Source of the DNA: an uncultured Gemmatimonadales bacterium
GTDB taxonomy: Bacteria > Gemmatimonadota > Gemmatimonadetes > JACCXV01 > JAHWKZ01
DNA length: 57,477 nucleotides
NCBI GenBank assembly: GCA_947259315.1
Contig: CAMYLR010000026.1
Location: 1-57,477, forward strand
Reading direction: 5' to 3'
How positions within the stretch are numbered: the first letter of the stretch is position 1; each line of letters starts with the position of its first letter. Under the pieces are notes generated by a model, which was not told the origin of the DNA, ran no database searches, and saw only the letters and a list, made by a program, of their open reading frames with translations. The position numbers and the translations under genes are program-made. This document shows, one piece after another, positions 1 through 11,517 of this stretch.

Positions 1-1
1 A

Positions 2-484
2 GTTCTGATCGACGGTGAGGAGCTGTACGCTCGCGGCGATCGTGAGTTGTCGCGTTATCGCAACGAACGGATCGGTTTCGTGTTCCAGTCGTTTCACTTA
101 AACGGCGCTGAAACAGCGCTCGAGAACGTACTCGTGCCGTTCCTCTTTTCCCGTCGCTCGCCAGCGGATCCGGATACGCGCGGGCGAGAGGCGCTCGAAG
201 CGGTGGATCTCAGCGAACAGATCGATCAGCCAGCCGGTACGCTGTCGGCCGGACAGCGGCAGCGCGTCGCGATCGCCCGAGCGCTGGTCAATCGCCCCGA
301 TTTTGTGCTGGCCGACGAGCCAACGGGAAATCTCGATGAGGAAACCGGTGCCGACATCGTAGCTCAACTCGAAGCACTGGCGCGACAAAACGGGTTGGGG
401 GTCGTGATCGTGACCCACGATCCAGCGATTACGGCGATCGCCGATAGGGTCCTCCGATTGGAACTTGGACAGTTGGTCGAATGA
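2..484 (+). CDS. ABC transporter ATP-binding protein, LolD/MacB type (5' end cut off)
   Basis: ATPase subunit of an exporter-type ABC system that powers an FtsX-like permease. The reading frame is open from base 2, so the Walker A loop and the true start lie outside the window. Visible are a Q-loop (GFVFQSFHL), an ABC signature ([15 protein letters not shown]) with Ala in place of the usual second Gly, Walker B ([12 protein letters not shown]) and the H-loop (VIVTHDP). About 160 of the usual ~225 residues are present. The stop overlaps the start of the next gene as ATGA, so the two are translationally coupled. The family call is firm; the substrate is unknown. Confidence 0.92.
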   Translation, partial: VLIDGEELYARGDRELSRYRNERIGFVFQSFHLNGAETALENVLVPFLFSRRSPADPDTRGREALEAVDLSEQIDQPAGTLSAGQRQRVAIARALVNRPDFVLADEPTGNLDEETGADIVAQLEALARQNGLGVVIVTHDPAITAIADRVLRLELGQLVE

Positions 485-1679
485 GGACAGGCCAAGCGCT
501 AACGCGAGCTGTGCTCAACCTCAGACGCCACGGCGCGCGCAGCGCACTGCTGATTGGCGGCGTGGCGCTCGGCGTGGCGCTGCTCGTCTTCTTGCTGGCG
601 TTTGTGAGCGGCACGCGAAGAGCGCTTCTCGATCGGGTTGTGTCGTCGATTCCGATCACGCACATCGTCGTCGTGCCCAAGGCGTTTTCGCTTTCTGTCT
701 TGCGATTCGAGAGTCCGCTGTCGAACCTGGACGATCAAGCGGCCGAGCGGATCGCAGCGCTGGGCGGTGTCGAGCGCGTCATGCCGATGGCTGGCCTCAA
801 ACTCCCGGCTCAGATGCGAGCCAATTTCTTCGGCCGGGGGTTTGTCACCGACACGGGTGTGTTCGGAATCGAACCCGATCTGGTGGTCGATCAACTCGCG
901 GAGGACGCCGGGTTTGAGGCCGAGGTCTCGGGCGTGATTCCGGCGGTCATCTCGAGTGACTTGATCGACATGTACAACACTGGGTTTGCGAAACAACTTC
1001 CAGCGGTGTGCGCAGAGTGCCGATCAGGATCGTCGGTGTTAGCGATCGCGTGCCACTCGTTGGTGTCAGTCTGCCACTGTCGACCGTGAACCGTTGGAAC
1101 CGCGACCTCGCGGACGAGGAATCGCCCACCTACATCCAACTAAACGTCGTAGCCGAGCGTGCCCAGGACGTGGACGAGATCGCTGACCAGGTCGAGTCGC
1201 TTGGTTACACGGTCGCGACCGGTCGTGAGATCGCCAGCCGAGTTCGCACATTGACGAATATCCTGCAAGCAGCGTTTGGGTTGATCGGGGTGGTCGTCTT
1301 GGTCGTTGCCGGTATCGGGATCGCCAATGCGACAGCCCTGTCGATCATGGAGCGTCGCCATGAGATTGGCGTTTTCCGGTCAGTTGGCGCTAGCCGCAAC
1401 GATATTCGAGTGCTCTTCCTCTGCGAGGCGGCGCTGCTCGGATTGGTGGGGTCGGGGATCGGGGTCGTCGTTGCAATCATGGCGTCGCGGGTCGCGGATC
1501 AGGTGCTTGATCGAGCGCTCCCCGCACTGCCGCTGCTGCCCGAGACGTTCTTCTGGCTTTCGTGGCCGATCGTTATGGCTGGTCTTAGCTTGGGGTTTTT
1601 GGTGAGCGTCGTCGCAGCAGTTTCACCGGCCCTCCGGGCGGCGCGCATGGATCCCGCCCGAGTTCTGAGGACAACTTGA
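481..1679 (+). pseudogene. FtsX/MacB-type ABC permease, interrupted by a frameshift
   Basis: Inner-membrane permease partner of the upstream ATPase. The first part (frame starting 481) gives an N-terminal membrane helix (SALLIGGVALGVALLVFLLAF) and the periplasmic domain, then loses homology after the residues AKQLP near base 1000. The family continues one frame away, from about base 1002: RRVPIRIVGVSDR, then three more helices and the classic FtsX element with ERRHEIGVFRSVGAS. Together they give ~399 residues, the normal length for this family. The shift is what a single-base deletion would produce between roughly 990 and 1008. It could be a real inactivation or a sequencing error. Confidence 0.85.
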
Positions 1680-1694
1680 CTCTTTCGTACATGC

Positions 1695-2798
1695 ATGGTC
1701 TACACTCGCCGGTCGCGTAGCACAAAGGTCGCCAAGGCGGTGGCGTCCCGCTATCAGCGTGTCAAGGTGCGCACCGTGCCTCTCTCTCGGCTGGTCGAGT
1801 TCTTGACCGGGACGCCGGACCCGATGGACAAGCGTGGCCGCGACCAGCTGATCGGTCGACGCGAGTGGGAGTCGTACGACACCCGCAAGCGCAATCGAGC
1901 GGTTGGATTCGTCGAACGCACATCGCTCGTGGCGCGACATTCGCTCAAGCCGCCACTCTGCTTCAGCCGCACCCCGAAGAACGAGCTGTTTGACGCCGAT
2001 CACGCAAAAGCGATCAAGAGTCAGAAGCTCATGTTAAGAGCCAAGGATGCTCCGATAACTGTTTTGGTGCCGAAATACATGCTGCCGGTTGGTTCGCTGA
2101 TCGGCATGGTCCCGCGGCTCAAGACGACCCCGACCGAAGATCTAGCGGTCATACTCAACTCACGATTGTTCAATTTCTACTGGCGGTACTTCTATCCGCG
2201 CCAAGCTGGGAAGCCGGCCGTGCCTCCAGTCGAGCGTCTGACTGAGTTCAACGTACCGATGCTGACGAAGACAAACGGTGCTGCGTTCCGAAAGGTGCGG
2301 GACAAGATCCTCAAGCTCGGACGCGAGAACGCGACTCTGTTGGGGAGCGTAGACCAGGTTCAGAAGATCGCCGACGAGGCGGGAATCCAGGTGATCCCGA
2401 TCGGAGAGACCGAAGGTATGATTCGCGAGATCAACGTACCGCGTCCATTGGGTTCGGTGGCAAGCGTAAAGCGGCGCGGTCCGGTGGTGATATTCAGACG
2501 CGGGTCGACGATCGTCACCACGACCGAGGAGGCGGCGACATACTTGGAGTTCTGGCTCGAGCAACGGTTCGACCAACTCGATGGCATGACGCGTGAGGAT
2601 CTGGAGGAGTACGTCCGTATGCCGATGTCGACCGCCCACGTGGTCGAGGTCCTTCAACGCCAGGCTCGGATCGAGTCTCAAATCGAGACCATTCAAAAAC
2701 AGATCGACGAGCTGCAAGTCGAAGCCGACGACCATCTCTACGACTTGTATGCGCTCAACGATAACGAGCGCGCCTACCTGATCTCCGCTTTTCCGTAG
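1695..2798 (+). CDS. Lone target-recognition-like protein related to type IIG/PglX methyltransferase C-termini
   Basis: 367 residues with no methyltransferase catalytic domain: I see no NPPY or SAM-binding motif. The middle part (RTSLVARHSLKPPLCFSR, later AVILNSRLFNFYWRYF) looks like the specificity domain of Eco57I/PglX-type N6-adenine methylases. The end, after a coiled-coil-like segment (residues ~315-345, IESQIETIQKQIDELQVE), closes with LYDLYALNDNERAYLI, which resembles the usual last lines of such enzymes. The ATG at 1695 has no clear ribosome site, and in-frame GTGs at 1740, 1767 and 1776 are alternatives. The remnant or specificity-subunit reading is an inference from sequence pattern only. 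Confidence 0.5.
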   Translation: MVYTRRSRSTKVAKAVASRYQRVKVRTVPLSRLVEFLTGTPDPMDKRGRDQLIGRREWESYDTRKRNRAVGFVERTSLVARHSLKPPLCFSRTPKNELFDADHAKAIKSQKLMLRAKDAPITVLVPKYMLPVGSLIGMVPRLKTTPTEDLAVILNSRLFNFYWRYFYPRQAGKPAVPPVERLTEFNVPMLTKTNGAAFRKVRDKILKLGRENATLLGSVDQVQKIADEAGIQVIPIGETEGMIREINVPRPLGSVASVKRRGPVVIFRRGSTIVTTTEEAATYLEFWLEQRFDQLDGMTREDLEEYVRMPMSTAHVVEVLQRQARIESQIETIQKQIDELQVEADDHLYDLYALNDNERAYLISAFP

Positions 2799-2804
2799 TC
2801 CGTC

Positions 2805-3938
2805 ATGAAAGGTCCGCTCACCCTCGGGGTCGAGGAAGAGTATCAGATCTGCGACCCGTCAACTGGTGACCTCGTACCCGCCGTGGACCAGCTGCTCGAG
2901 GCGGCCCCGCGCGAGTTGCGCGATCAGTTGGGATACGAGCTGCTGCACACGGTTCTCGAAGGTGACATTCCCGTCGCGTTGGACGTCGACGAAGCGGTCG
3001 AGAGCGTGCGACAGCTGCGGTGCTCGACTATCGCTCTGGCCGAGGCACAGGGGGTTGCGATCGGTATCGGCGGCGCACACCCCTTCGCAGACTGGCGAGA
3101 TCAAGGATTCGTCGACACCCCGGGCTATCAGTGGGTCGGCCATCAACTCCGATATTTGGCGCTCCGCAACATGTCGTTCGGGCTTCACGTCCATGTCGGC
3201 GTGGAGGACGTCGAAGCGCGCGTGTACATCGCCAATCAACTCCGTCGCTGGTGCGCGCCACTGCTGGCCCTGTCGGCCAACGCGCCCTTCTTCGAGGGCG
3301 TCGATACCGGTTTTCAGACGATCCGCATGCACGTTTTTGGGTCCTTCCCGCGAACCGGTTTCCCGCCCCGGTTTCGAGACTGGGCGCACCACGTGGACGT
3401 GATCGAAGGGCTGGTCGCCTCGGGCGCGATCACCGCTCCGCGGCAAGTGTGGTGGAACGTTCGACCGCATATGACATACGGAACCGTCGAGTTACGGATG
3501 CTCGACATGCAGATCGATCTCGAGCGGGTACGCACGTTTATCGCGCTGTCCCAGGCATTGACAGCGGGTCTGTTGGCAGACTTCGAAGCCGGTCGACCAG
3601 AGTGGAAGCTGGAGCCGGCATACCTCGAGGACGGTTGGTTCAAAGCTCAACGCTTCGATTGGGACGCCGAGATCGCGCATCCCTTGAGTGGTGAAGTTGT
3701 CACCCTACGGCAAGAGATGGAGGCGCTCCGTGACGCCGCTGAGCCGTGGGCGGCGGAGCTCGGCACGACCGCTGCCGCGATCGAAGGCTTGGATCGCATC
3801 CTCGCTGAGGGCCCGGAGACCGATTGGCAGCGCGCCCGATGGGTCGAAGCCGATCATGACCTGCGCCACCTGCAGCGCGAGATCATCGAACGGGTCAAGG
3901 CCGAGGCTCGTTGCGAGCAGTCGGTCTCGCCATCGTGA
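2805..3938 (+). CDS. Carboxylate-amine ligase, YbdK/GCS2 family (glutamate-cysteine ligase-like)
   Basis: Forms a gamma-glutamyl-type amide bond using ATP; relatives act as glutamate-cysteine ligase 2 in low-molecular-weight thiol synthesis. The 377-residue length is typical. The N-terminus has the family's hallmark LGVEEEYQI, with metal-binding glutamates near residues 8-11, followed by HVHVGV (substrate pocket) and the conserved TYGTVELRMLD near residues 223-233. It starts six bases after the preceding stop. Its own stop overlaps the GTG start of the antiporter gene. Whether cysteine is the acceptor cannot be told from sequence. Confidence 0.88.
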   Translation: MKGPLTLGVEEEYQICDPSTGDLVPAVDQLLEAAPRELRDQLGYELLHTVLEGDIPVALDVDEAVESVRQLRCSTIALAEAQGVAIGIGGAHPFADWRDQGFVDTPGYQWVGHQLRYLALRNMSFGLHVHVGVEDVEARVYIANQLRRWCAPLLALSANAPFFEGVDTGFQTIRMHVFGSFPRTGFPPRFRDWAHHVDVIEGLVASGAITAPRQVWWNVRPHMTYGTVELRMLDMQIDLERVRTFIALSQALTAGLLADFEAGRPEWKLEPAYLEDGWFKAQRFDWDAEIAHPLSGEVVTLRQEMEALRDAAEPWAAELGTTAAAIEGLDRILAEGPETDWQRARWVEADHDLRHLQREIIERVKAEARCEQSVSPS

Positions 3939-5359
3939 CAGAGAGCGCCGGCTTTTTGTCGCTGGTTCCTCCGTTGCTGGCGATCACACTGGCGATCATC
4001 AGTCGGCAGGTCTATCCCGCGCTTCTGCTCGGTATCTGGAGCGGATGGCTGATCCTGAGCGCCAACCCGTTGACGGCGGCCGGCGACACGCTCGAGGCGA
4101 TCGCCGGCGTCGTCTCTGACGCCAGCAACGCCAAGCTTATTCTGTTCTCGCTGGCGATCGGGGCGGTCATCACCCTCACCCAGCGATCCGGAGGGGTAGA
4201 AGGGTTCGTGCAGGCGCTGCGGCGCATCGGTGTTGGCAAGACGCGCCGTTCGGCGGGCTTTATGGCGGCGATCGTCGGTACGGTGGTGTTCATCGAGTCG
4301 AACATCACGTCGCTGGTTACCGGCACGGTCGCGCGACCGCTGTTCGACCGGCTGAGGATATCGCGCGCCAAGCTGGCGTATATCTGCGATTCGACGTCGG
4401 CGCCGATCTGTATCCTGGTAGCCGCCAACGCCTGGGGTGCGTACGTGATCGGGCTCCTTGGCGCCCAAGAAGTGGAGAACCCGGTGGCGGCCTTCGTGGC
4501 CGGAATTCCGTTCAACTTCTACGCCATTCTCGCGCTGGCGCTGGTTTACGTCGTTGTGGCGCTCGATTGGAACGTCGGGCCGATGCGCACCGAGGAGGCA
4601 GAAACGGCGGCCTTTGGAAAGACCGCGTCTGAGGGGCCGTCGATGCCGGCCGAAGAGGATTCACTGCTCGATGTGCGGATGAAATCGGGAGCTCCGGCTC
4701 GAGCCATCAACATGATCGTGCCCGTCCTGACGCTGATCTCCATGATGGTGGCCGGTTTGCTCATTACCGGTGACGGCGATCCGCTCAAGGGTGACGGCAA
4801 CACCTCCGTCTTCTGGGCGATCTCGGCCACGATCCTGCTCATGATCGTGCTGTACCGGGCACAAGGAATCCTCTCCGTCGAAGAGGGGACTCGTTACGCG
4901 TTGCGAGGGTTCTCGGGTCTGGTACCGCTGGTCGTGGTGCTCGTGCTGGCGATTGCGCTCGGAGCGACGTGCAACGAATTGGGGACTGGGTTGTACGTGG
5001 CCAGCGTTGTCGAGCGCTTGTTGTCACCGGCACTGGTGCCGGCATTGTTGTTCCTGGCGGGTGCGTTGGTCTCGTTCTCGACCGGCACATCTTGGGGCAC
5101 CTTCGCGATCATGATCCCGATCGGTGTTCCAATGGTCGAGGTGATCGGGCTCCCGCTCCCGCTGGTCCTGGGTGCGGTCCTGTCCGGTGGAATCTTCGGC
5201 GATCACTGTTCGCCGATCTCAGACACGACGATCGTGGCATCGTTGGCGTCGGCGTGTGATCACATCACGCACGTTCGGACGCAGCTGCCGTACGCGTTGA
5301 TGGCGGGCAGTGGGGCGACGATATTGTTTCTCGTAAGTGGTTTCATATCAACTCGTTAG
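3935..5359 (+). CDS. Na+/H+ antiporter, NhaC family
   Basis: Polytopic inner-membrane antiporter of the NhaC/ion-transporter superfamily with about 11-12 predicted helices. Conserved parts include the stretch around TSLVTGTVARPLFD and STSAPICILV, and in the second half FSTGTSWGTFAIMIPI followed by GGIFGDHCSPISDTT, the NhaC signature. I chose the GTG at 3935 because it overlaps the upstream TGA (GTGA); an in-frame TTG at 3911 would add eight residues. A short hairpin followed by a T-run (5412-5429) lies behind it. Related members exchange amino acids or malate/lactate rather than H+, so the exact substrate is open. Confidence 0.88.
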   Translation: MTESAGFLSLVPPLLAITLAIISRQVYPALLLGIWSGWLILSANPLTAAGDTLEAIAGVVSDASNAKLILFSLAIGAVITLTQRSGGVEGFVQALRRIGVGKTRRSAGFMAAIVGTVVFIESNITSLVTGTVARPLFDRLRISRAKLAYICDSTSAPICILVAANAWGAYVIGLLGAQEVENPVAAFVAGIPFNFYAILALALVYVVVALDWNVGPMRTEEAETAAFGKTASEGPSMPAEEDSLLDVRMKSGAPARAINMIVPVLTLISMMVAGLLITGDGDPLKGDGNTSVFWAISATILLMIVLYRAQGILSVEEGTRYALRGFSGLVPLVVVLVLAIALGATCNELGTGLYVASVVERLLSPALVPALLFLAGALVSFSTGTSWGTFAIMIPIGVPMVEVIGLPLPLVLGAVLSGGIFGDHCSPISDTTIVASLASACDHITHVRTQLPYALMAGSGATILFLVSGFISTR

Positions 5360-5411
5360 CCCGATGGCTGTCACGCCCGTCGAGAAAACAACAAGCGGTG
5401 GAATAAACGCG

Positions 5412-5429
5412 ACCGCGAGGCGGTTTTTA
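5412..5429 (+). terminator. Intrinsic terminator-like hairpin after the NhaC gene
   Basis: ACCGC-GAG-GCGGT stem-loop followed directly by TTTT. It ends only five bases before the GTG start of the next gene, leaving no room for a ribosome-binding site. It may therefore act as a combined terminator and leader structure. Confidence 0.5.
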
Positions 5430-5434
5430 TAAGT

Positions 5435-6139
5435 GTGAAGAATTGTTCTGAAATACGGGGTCTTTGCTACCCTTATCTCGATGGCGAGCTGCCGGTGGAG
5501 CAAGCCGAATGGGTCGAGGTGCACTTGGCGCAATGTCAGGCGTGTGCCGATCGATTTGGCGATGAGGAGCAGTTCTTGGAGCTGGTAGCTGAAGGCGGTC
5601 TGGAAACAGCTCCGGCCGAGTTCCGGGTGCGGATGGAAGCGTTGTTCGGCGCCGAGGAGCAGACCGTCGAGGTCCACCGACTGCGTCAACCGGTGCTCAA
5701 ACGACTGGCCGCGCCGCTGGCCGCTGCCGCGGTGCTGCTCCTGCTAGTGCTGCGACCCGGTGACCAAGTGTCGCCATTGCTGGCTGAGGGTTTCGTCGCG
5801 GATCACGTTCGCCATGCGTCGATCTGGCCGAGTATTGAACCGTTCCCGGCCGATGCTGAAGTCCCGACCGCACCGGCTATTTCGCACGGTCACCTCGAGG
5901 GGCTCAGTCGTTGCACGATCAAAGGCCGCACCTACGCACACTACGTCTACGATGTAGACGGCGGGACGATGTCTGCTTATCTGGCGCTCGATGCTTCGCC
6001 GGCGCCGAATATCGGTACCGCGTCGATCGGGCGCGTGTCGATCGTCACCATCGATACGCGGCCGGGCGAGCCCGCGGCGGTGTTGACGTCGGGCGACATG
6101 TCGGCAGACGAGTTGGTCCAAGCCTGGTCCGGCACCTAA
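5435..6139 (+). CDS. Anti-sigma-factor-like zinc-finger membrane protein
   Basis: 234 residues. The first ~45 form a zf-HC2-like zinc-binding domain (an N-terminal Cys pair, then HLAQCQACADRF). A basic linker and one membrane helix follow (RLAAPLAAAAVLLLLVL, residues ~88-104), then an extracytoplasmic domain. This is the layout of membrane anti-sigma factors that hold an ECF sigma factor on the cytoplasmic face. No sigma gene is adjacent on either side, which is unusual. The GTG start has no Shine-Dalgarno and sits just after a terminator-like hairpin; a TATAAG in between might serve a leaderless start. Confidence 0.7.
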   Translation: MKNCSEIRGLCYPYLDGELPVEQAEWVEVHLAQCQACADRFGDEEQFLELVAEGGLETAPAEFRVRMEALFGAEEQTVEVHRLRQPVLKRLAAPLAAAAVLLLLVLRPGDQVSPLLAEGFVADHVRHASIWPSIEPFPADAEVPTAPAISHGHLEGLSRCTIKGRTYAHYVYDVDGGTMSAYLALDASPAPNIGTASIGRVSIVTIDTRPGEPAAVLTSGDMSADELVQAWSGT

Positions 6140-8248
<2,109 letters not shown>

Positions 8249-8278
8249 AGGGGGGTACGCAGCCCTCCGAGCCGATCT

Positions 8279-8291
8279 TATATTGCGGTCC
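8279..8291 (+). promoter_or_regulatory. grpE promoter: -10 box for a probable leaderless mRNA
   Basis: A TATATT hexamer at 8279-8284 stands exactly seven bases before the grpE ATG (8292), so transcription should begin at or next to the start codon. The -35 position (8256-8261, TACGCA) is a weak match. No Shine-Dalgarno sequence is present. Confidence 0.55.
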
Positions 8292-8915
8292 ATGGAAACC
8301 AAAGAACCCGCCGAGGAAACCCCCACCGAACCGGCAGAAGAAGCCGCGGCATCGGACGAAGAGACCGCGCCGCAGGCCACCGACAAGCAGGAGCTCACCT
8401 CCGTCCAGCTCCAGGACCTCAAGATGATGCAGGACCGGTTGCTGCGGCTGAGGGCGGAGTTCGACAACTACCGGAAACGCGAGTCGCGCGATAAGCGAGC
8501 TTCTTGGGAGCGCGCCAAGGGCGATCTTCTCAAGAAGCTGCTGCCCTCACTTGACGACCTCCACCGGGTGGCGACACTCAAGCCCGACGAGACAAAGAGC
8601 AACGCGGTCATCGACGGGGTCGTCCTGGTCGAGCGCAACATGCTTGGAGCATTGGGTCTCGACGGTTTGAAGGTAGTCGGCGAACCGGGTGAACCCTTCG
8701 ACCCAAACATCCACGAGGCGATTGGTATGTGGCCGGCGCCTAAACCCGAGCAACAAGGTACGATTGCCGCGGTGACGATGCGCGGTTACCAGTTTGGTCG
8801 TCAACTTCTGCGACCGGCTCAGGTTCAGGTGTACGAAGGGGGAGCCACCGAAGAGGATCTCCCCGACAGCCCGGCCACCGGAGCAGACGCGGCAGGCGCC
8901 GAGGCTACGACCTAA
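8292..8915 (+). CDS. grpE: Nucleotide exchange factor GrpE
   Basis: Cytoplasmic co-chaperone that releases ADP from DnaK. 207 residues: an acidic, disordered N-terminal tail (residues 1-40, rich in Glu, Pro and Ala), a long dimerising helix (QDRLLRLRAEFDNYRKR) and the C-terminal beta-domain with the conserved IGMWPAP and GYQFGRQLLRPAQVQV. ATG 8292 was chosen over the longer frame from 8190 because the extra 34 residues lie inside ligA and are unlike GrpE. dnaJ follows after 12 bases. dnaK is not in the window. Confidence 0.95.
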   Translation: METKEPAEETPTEPAEEAAASDEETAPQATDKQELTSVQLQDLKMMQDRLLRLRAEFDNYRKRESRDKRASWERAKGDLLKKLLPSLDDLHRVATLKPDETKSNAVIDGVVLVERNMLGALGLDGLKVVGEPGEPFDPNIHEAIGMWPAPKPEQQGTIAAVTMRGYQFGRQLLRPAQVQVYEGGATEEDLPDSPATGADAAGAEATT

Positions 8916-8927
8916 AGGCCGGCCGTC

Positions 8928-10043
8928 TTGGCCGCCACCGACTACTACAAGGCGCTCGGCGTTCCCGAGGGAGCGAGCGCCGGCGACATCAAGAAGGCCT
9001 ACCGCAAGCTCGCTCGCCAATTCCATCCCGACGCGAATCCCGGCGACCCGGTTGCCGAGGATCGTTTCAAGGAGATCTCGGCCGCCTATCAGGTGTTGTC
9101 AGATCCTGAAAAACGGCGACAATACGATCAAATGCGGCGCTTCGGCACCGGCATGGGCGGTTTCGGTACCGGCGCGCCTGGCGGTCAGCCCGGTGGCTGG
9201 CAGCGGATCGACCTCGAGGACTTCGGGGGGTTGGGTGGCTTGGGCGGTCTCGGGGACCTGTTCGCGTCGATCTTCGGCGGCGGTGCCGCTCGAACCCGAG
9301 GTCCGGCGGCGAGCCAGCGCCGGAGTGGGCCGGATCGCCACGTCACGGTTGGAGTTTCCTTTCCGGTCGCGGCGCGCGGCGGACAGATCAGCGTCACGTT
9401 GCCACTGGAAGCGGAGTGCCCTGAGTGCAAGGGGAGCGGCGCCGAGCCCGGAACGTCTGCCGAGCCATGCCCGCAGTGCTCGGGTACCGGACAGATCTCG
9501 CTCGTGCAGGGCGGGTTTTCAGTTCAGCGACCCTGTCCGCGCTGTTACGGCCGCGGAGTACTGATCAAAAACCCGTGCCGGGAGTGCGGCGGTGATGGCT
9601 CCGTCACGCGCCGCCGCCGGGTCAAGGTCCGGATCCCAGCCGGTATCGAGGACGGCGAGAAGATCCGCCTGCGCGGGAAGGGGGAACCCGGCGTGTCGGG
9701 CGGTCCGCCAGGAGATCTGTACCTGTCAATCCAGATCAAGCCGGATCGCTTCTTCCGGCGCGACGGACTTGACATCCACTGCACCGTTCCGATCAGTGCG
9801 GTGCAGGCGATGTTGGGGACGCGCATCCGGGTGCGAACGGTGCACGACAAGAAAGTCGAGCTCGCCATCCCGGCTGGTACACAGGGTGGAACGCGCTTCA
9901 AGCTCAAAGGACAGGGTATCACCAAGAGCGGTAAGACCGGCGATCAGTTCGTCGAGATAACGATCACCGTGCCTGAGGAGCTGAGCGACGAGGAGCGGGC
10001 CATGGTCGAGGAGCTCGGCCAGCGATCCAGCTTCAAGGAATGA
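8928..10043 (+). CDS. dnaJ: Chaperone DnaJ
   Basis: Stimulates the DnaK ATPase and delivers unfolded clients. 371 residues with a complete type I layout: J domain (residues ~4-70) with HPD in FHPDANPGD, a Gly/Phe-rich linker ([13 protein letters not shown]), the zinc domain with four CxxCxGxG-type repeats ([32 protein letters not shown]), and the C-terminal substrate-binding part. It starts with TTG at 8928, without a visible ribosome site, and is probably co-transcribed with grpE. Confidence 0.95.
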   Translation: MAATDYYKALGVPEGASAGDIKKAYRKLARQFHPDANPGDPVAEDRFKEISAAYQVLSDPEKRRQYDQMRRFGTGMGGFGTGAPGGQPGGWQRIDLEDFGGLGGLGGLGDLFASIFGGGAARTRGPAASQRRSGPDRHVTVGVSFPVAARGGQISVTLPLEAECPECKGSGAEPGTSAEPCPQCSGTGQISLVQGGFSVQRPCPRCYGRGVLIKNPCRECGGDGSVTRRRRVKVRIPAGIEDGEKIRLRGKGEPGVSGGPPGDLYLSIQIKPDRFFRRDGLDIHCTVPISAVQAMLGTRIRVRTVHDKKVELAIPAGTQGGTRFKLKGQGITKSGKTGDQFVEITITVPEELSDEERAMVEELGQRSSFKE

Positions 10044-10120
10044 ACCGATCGACGATATCTGACGAGCCGAGCCCCATAGTCAGGCACGACTACCAGTGCG
10101 ACGTGTGATCACAAACGCAA

Positions 10121-10813
10121 CTAGTACTCGACGCCCAATGCATCGCACAAGAACCGCTGAAAGGGTCTGGCGGCGCGACAACGCGCGGTGAACTCCGGAA
10201 TCAGCTGGCGTCCGGTCACCGTGCGCTGGTTGAGCTTCGAAACGCCGATGAAGTCTTTGCGCCGCAGGTCCTCGATTAACGGATGATCAGGGTCGACTCC
10301 GACCGGCGCGCGTTTTAGAGAATCCCCCGACAATTCGTAGTGCTGGCGGAAGGTCTTGGCGCCCTTGGCGCGTTTCCAGCGCGTAGGCTCCCGATCGATC
10401 GCTGTTCGGATCTTTTTGAGCGACCCCGAGTCGGGACGCCAGATCCCGCACGCCATCCACGTTCCCTCGGTGTCGATGTGCAGGTAGAAGCCCGGACCGT
10501 GGACATCTTTCGACGTGACGTGCGGAAAGCGGATCCCAACGTACGTCTTGTACGGGCTCTTGTCTTTAGAAAACCGGACGTCGCGGTAGATCCGGAACAG
10601 CGACCCGCCGACCGGTCGCGCGTCAGCCTTGAAGTGCGGGCTGATCTTCTTCAAATGCGGCGCGACGTCGGCGATGAACTCGAGCGCGGGGGCCTTTACG
10701 TGCTCTTCGTAGCGGTCCTTGTTGGCTTTGAACCATTCACGCCGGTTGTTGAGGTCGAGCTCCCTGAGAAAGTCGAGCGTGCGACCTCGTCCCAGTTGAC
10801 GACGTTCCACCAT
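10121..10813 (-). CDS. DUF2461 family protein (TIGR02453-like), N-terminus disturbed
   Basis: Conserved bacterial protein of unknown function. Family features are strong from [20 protein letters not shown] onward, then [21 protein letters not shown] and [10 protein letters not shown]. The ATG at 10813 gives 230 residues, but the first ~25 are encoded inside the end of the dismutase gene in another frame and do not look like a normal DUF2461 start. The genuine family region begins at about base 10780, exactly where dismutase homology stops. This suggests that a deletion removed the original start, the spacer and the last few dismutase codons. Confidence 0.8.
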   Translation of the reverse strand: MVERRQLGRGRTLDFLRELDLNNRREWFKANKDRYEEHVKAPALEFIADVAPHLKKISPHFKADARPVGGSLFRIYRDVRFSKDKSPYKTYVGIRFPHVTSKDVHGPGFYLHIDTEGTWMACGIWRPDSGSLKKIRTAIDREPTRWKRAKGAKTFRQHYELSGDSLKRAPVGVDPDHPLIEDLRRKDFIGVSKLNQRTVTGRQLIPEFTARCRAARPFQRFLCDALGVEY

Positions 10814-11364
10814 GCCGTGACGTAGTCCGGGCGACGATTCTGGTAGTTCAGATAGTAGGCGTGCTCCCACACGTCGACGCCGAGAATCGGTGTTCGGCCT
10901 TGCGACAGCGGCGAATCCTGATTGGGTGTGCCCTCGACGACGAGCTTGCCGCCATCGACCGAAAGCCACCCCCAGCCGCTTCCGAACTGTCCGACCGCAG
11001 CGGCGGACAGCTTTGACTTGAGATCGTCAAAGCTCCCAAATGCACCGGCGATCGCGTCGGCGAGACTGCCGCTGGGTGCACCGCCCCCGTCTGGTGACAT
11101 GATCGTCCAGAACAACGTGTGGTTCGCATGCCCGCCGCCGTTGTTGCGCACCGCTCCCCGGATGTCCTCTGGTACCGCGCTCAGGTCGGCGATCAGCTCC
11201 TCGACGCTCTTTGATTGTAGATCGGGGTGTTTTTCTAGCGCGGCGTTCAGGTTGCCGACGTAGGCGGCGTGGTGACGATCATGATGAATCTCCATCGTCT
11301 GGGCGTCGATGTGGGGCTCGAGCGCGTCAAACGGATACGAGAGAGCAGGAACCTCGTGCGCCAT
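10696..11364 (-). CDS. sodA: Superoxide dismutase, Fe/Mn family, with altered C-terminus
   Basis: Converts superoxide to peroxide and oxygen. The metal ligands are in place: His near 27 ([17 protein letters not shown]), His in [10 protein letters not shown], and Asp/His in [13 protein letters not shown]. Family homology ends at VVNWDEVA. The remaining ~30 residues (Ser/Thr-rich) are an out-of-frame translation of the DUF2461 gene and replace the last few normal residues. The ATG at 11364 has an upstream GAGGA ribosome site. The enzyme core should still fold, because the missing tail is short in this family. Confidence 0.9.
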   Translation of the reverse strand: MAHEVPALSYPFDALEPHIDAQTMEIHHDRHHAAYVGNLNAALEKHPDLQSKSVEELIADLSAVPEDIRGAVRNNGGGHANHTLFWTIMSPDGGGAPSGSLADAIAGAFGSFDDLKSKLSAAAVGQFGSGWGWLSVDGGKLVVEGTPNQDSPLSQGRTPILGVDVWEHAYYLNYQNRRPDYVTAWWNVVNWDEVARSTFSGSSTSTTGVNGSKPTRTATKST

Positions 11365-11466
11365 GAAAGTGTCCTCGTTTGTAGATGTGGACGAGTGATC
11401 GAATGCGATGTGAAACGGTGCGTCAACGTATCACGCACGCCCCGACCGGGCCAATTGCTGCGCTGG

Positions 11467-11496
11467 TTGACACCTGCGGGCGTCAGCCCGTACGTT
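11467..11496 (+). promoter_or_regulatory. Promoter of tRNA-Glu
   Basis: Perfect -35 TTGACA (11467-11472), an 18-base spacer and -10 TACGTT (11491-11496), ending 21 bases before the mature tRNA. Confidence 0.7.
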
Positions 11497-11517
11497 TTTT
11501 CACCTACCGAGGCACGC

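Noticed and set aside
1676-1706. TTGACT...TACACT as a promoter for the 1695 ORF
   Set aside because: The spacer is 19 bases and the -10 would lie inside the proposed coding start, so I did not list it as a feature.
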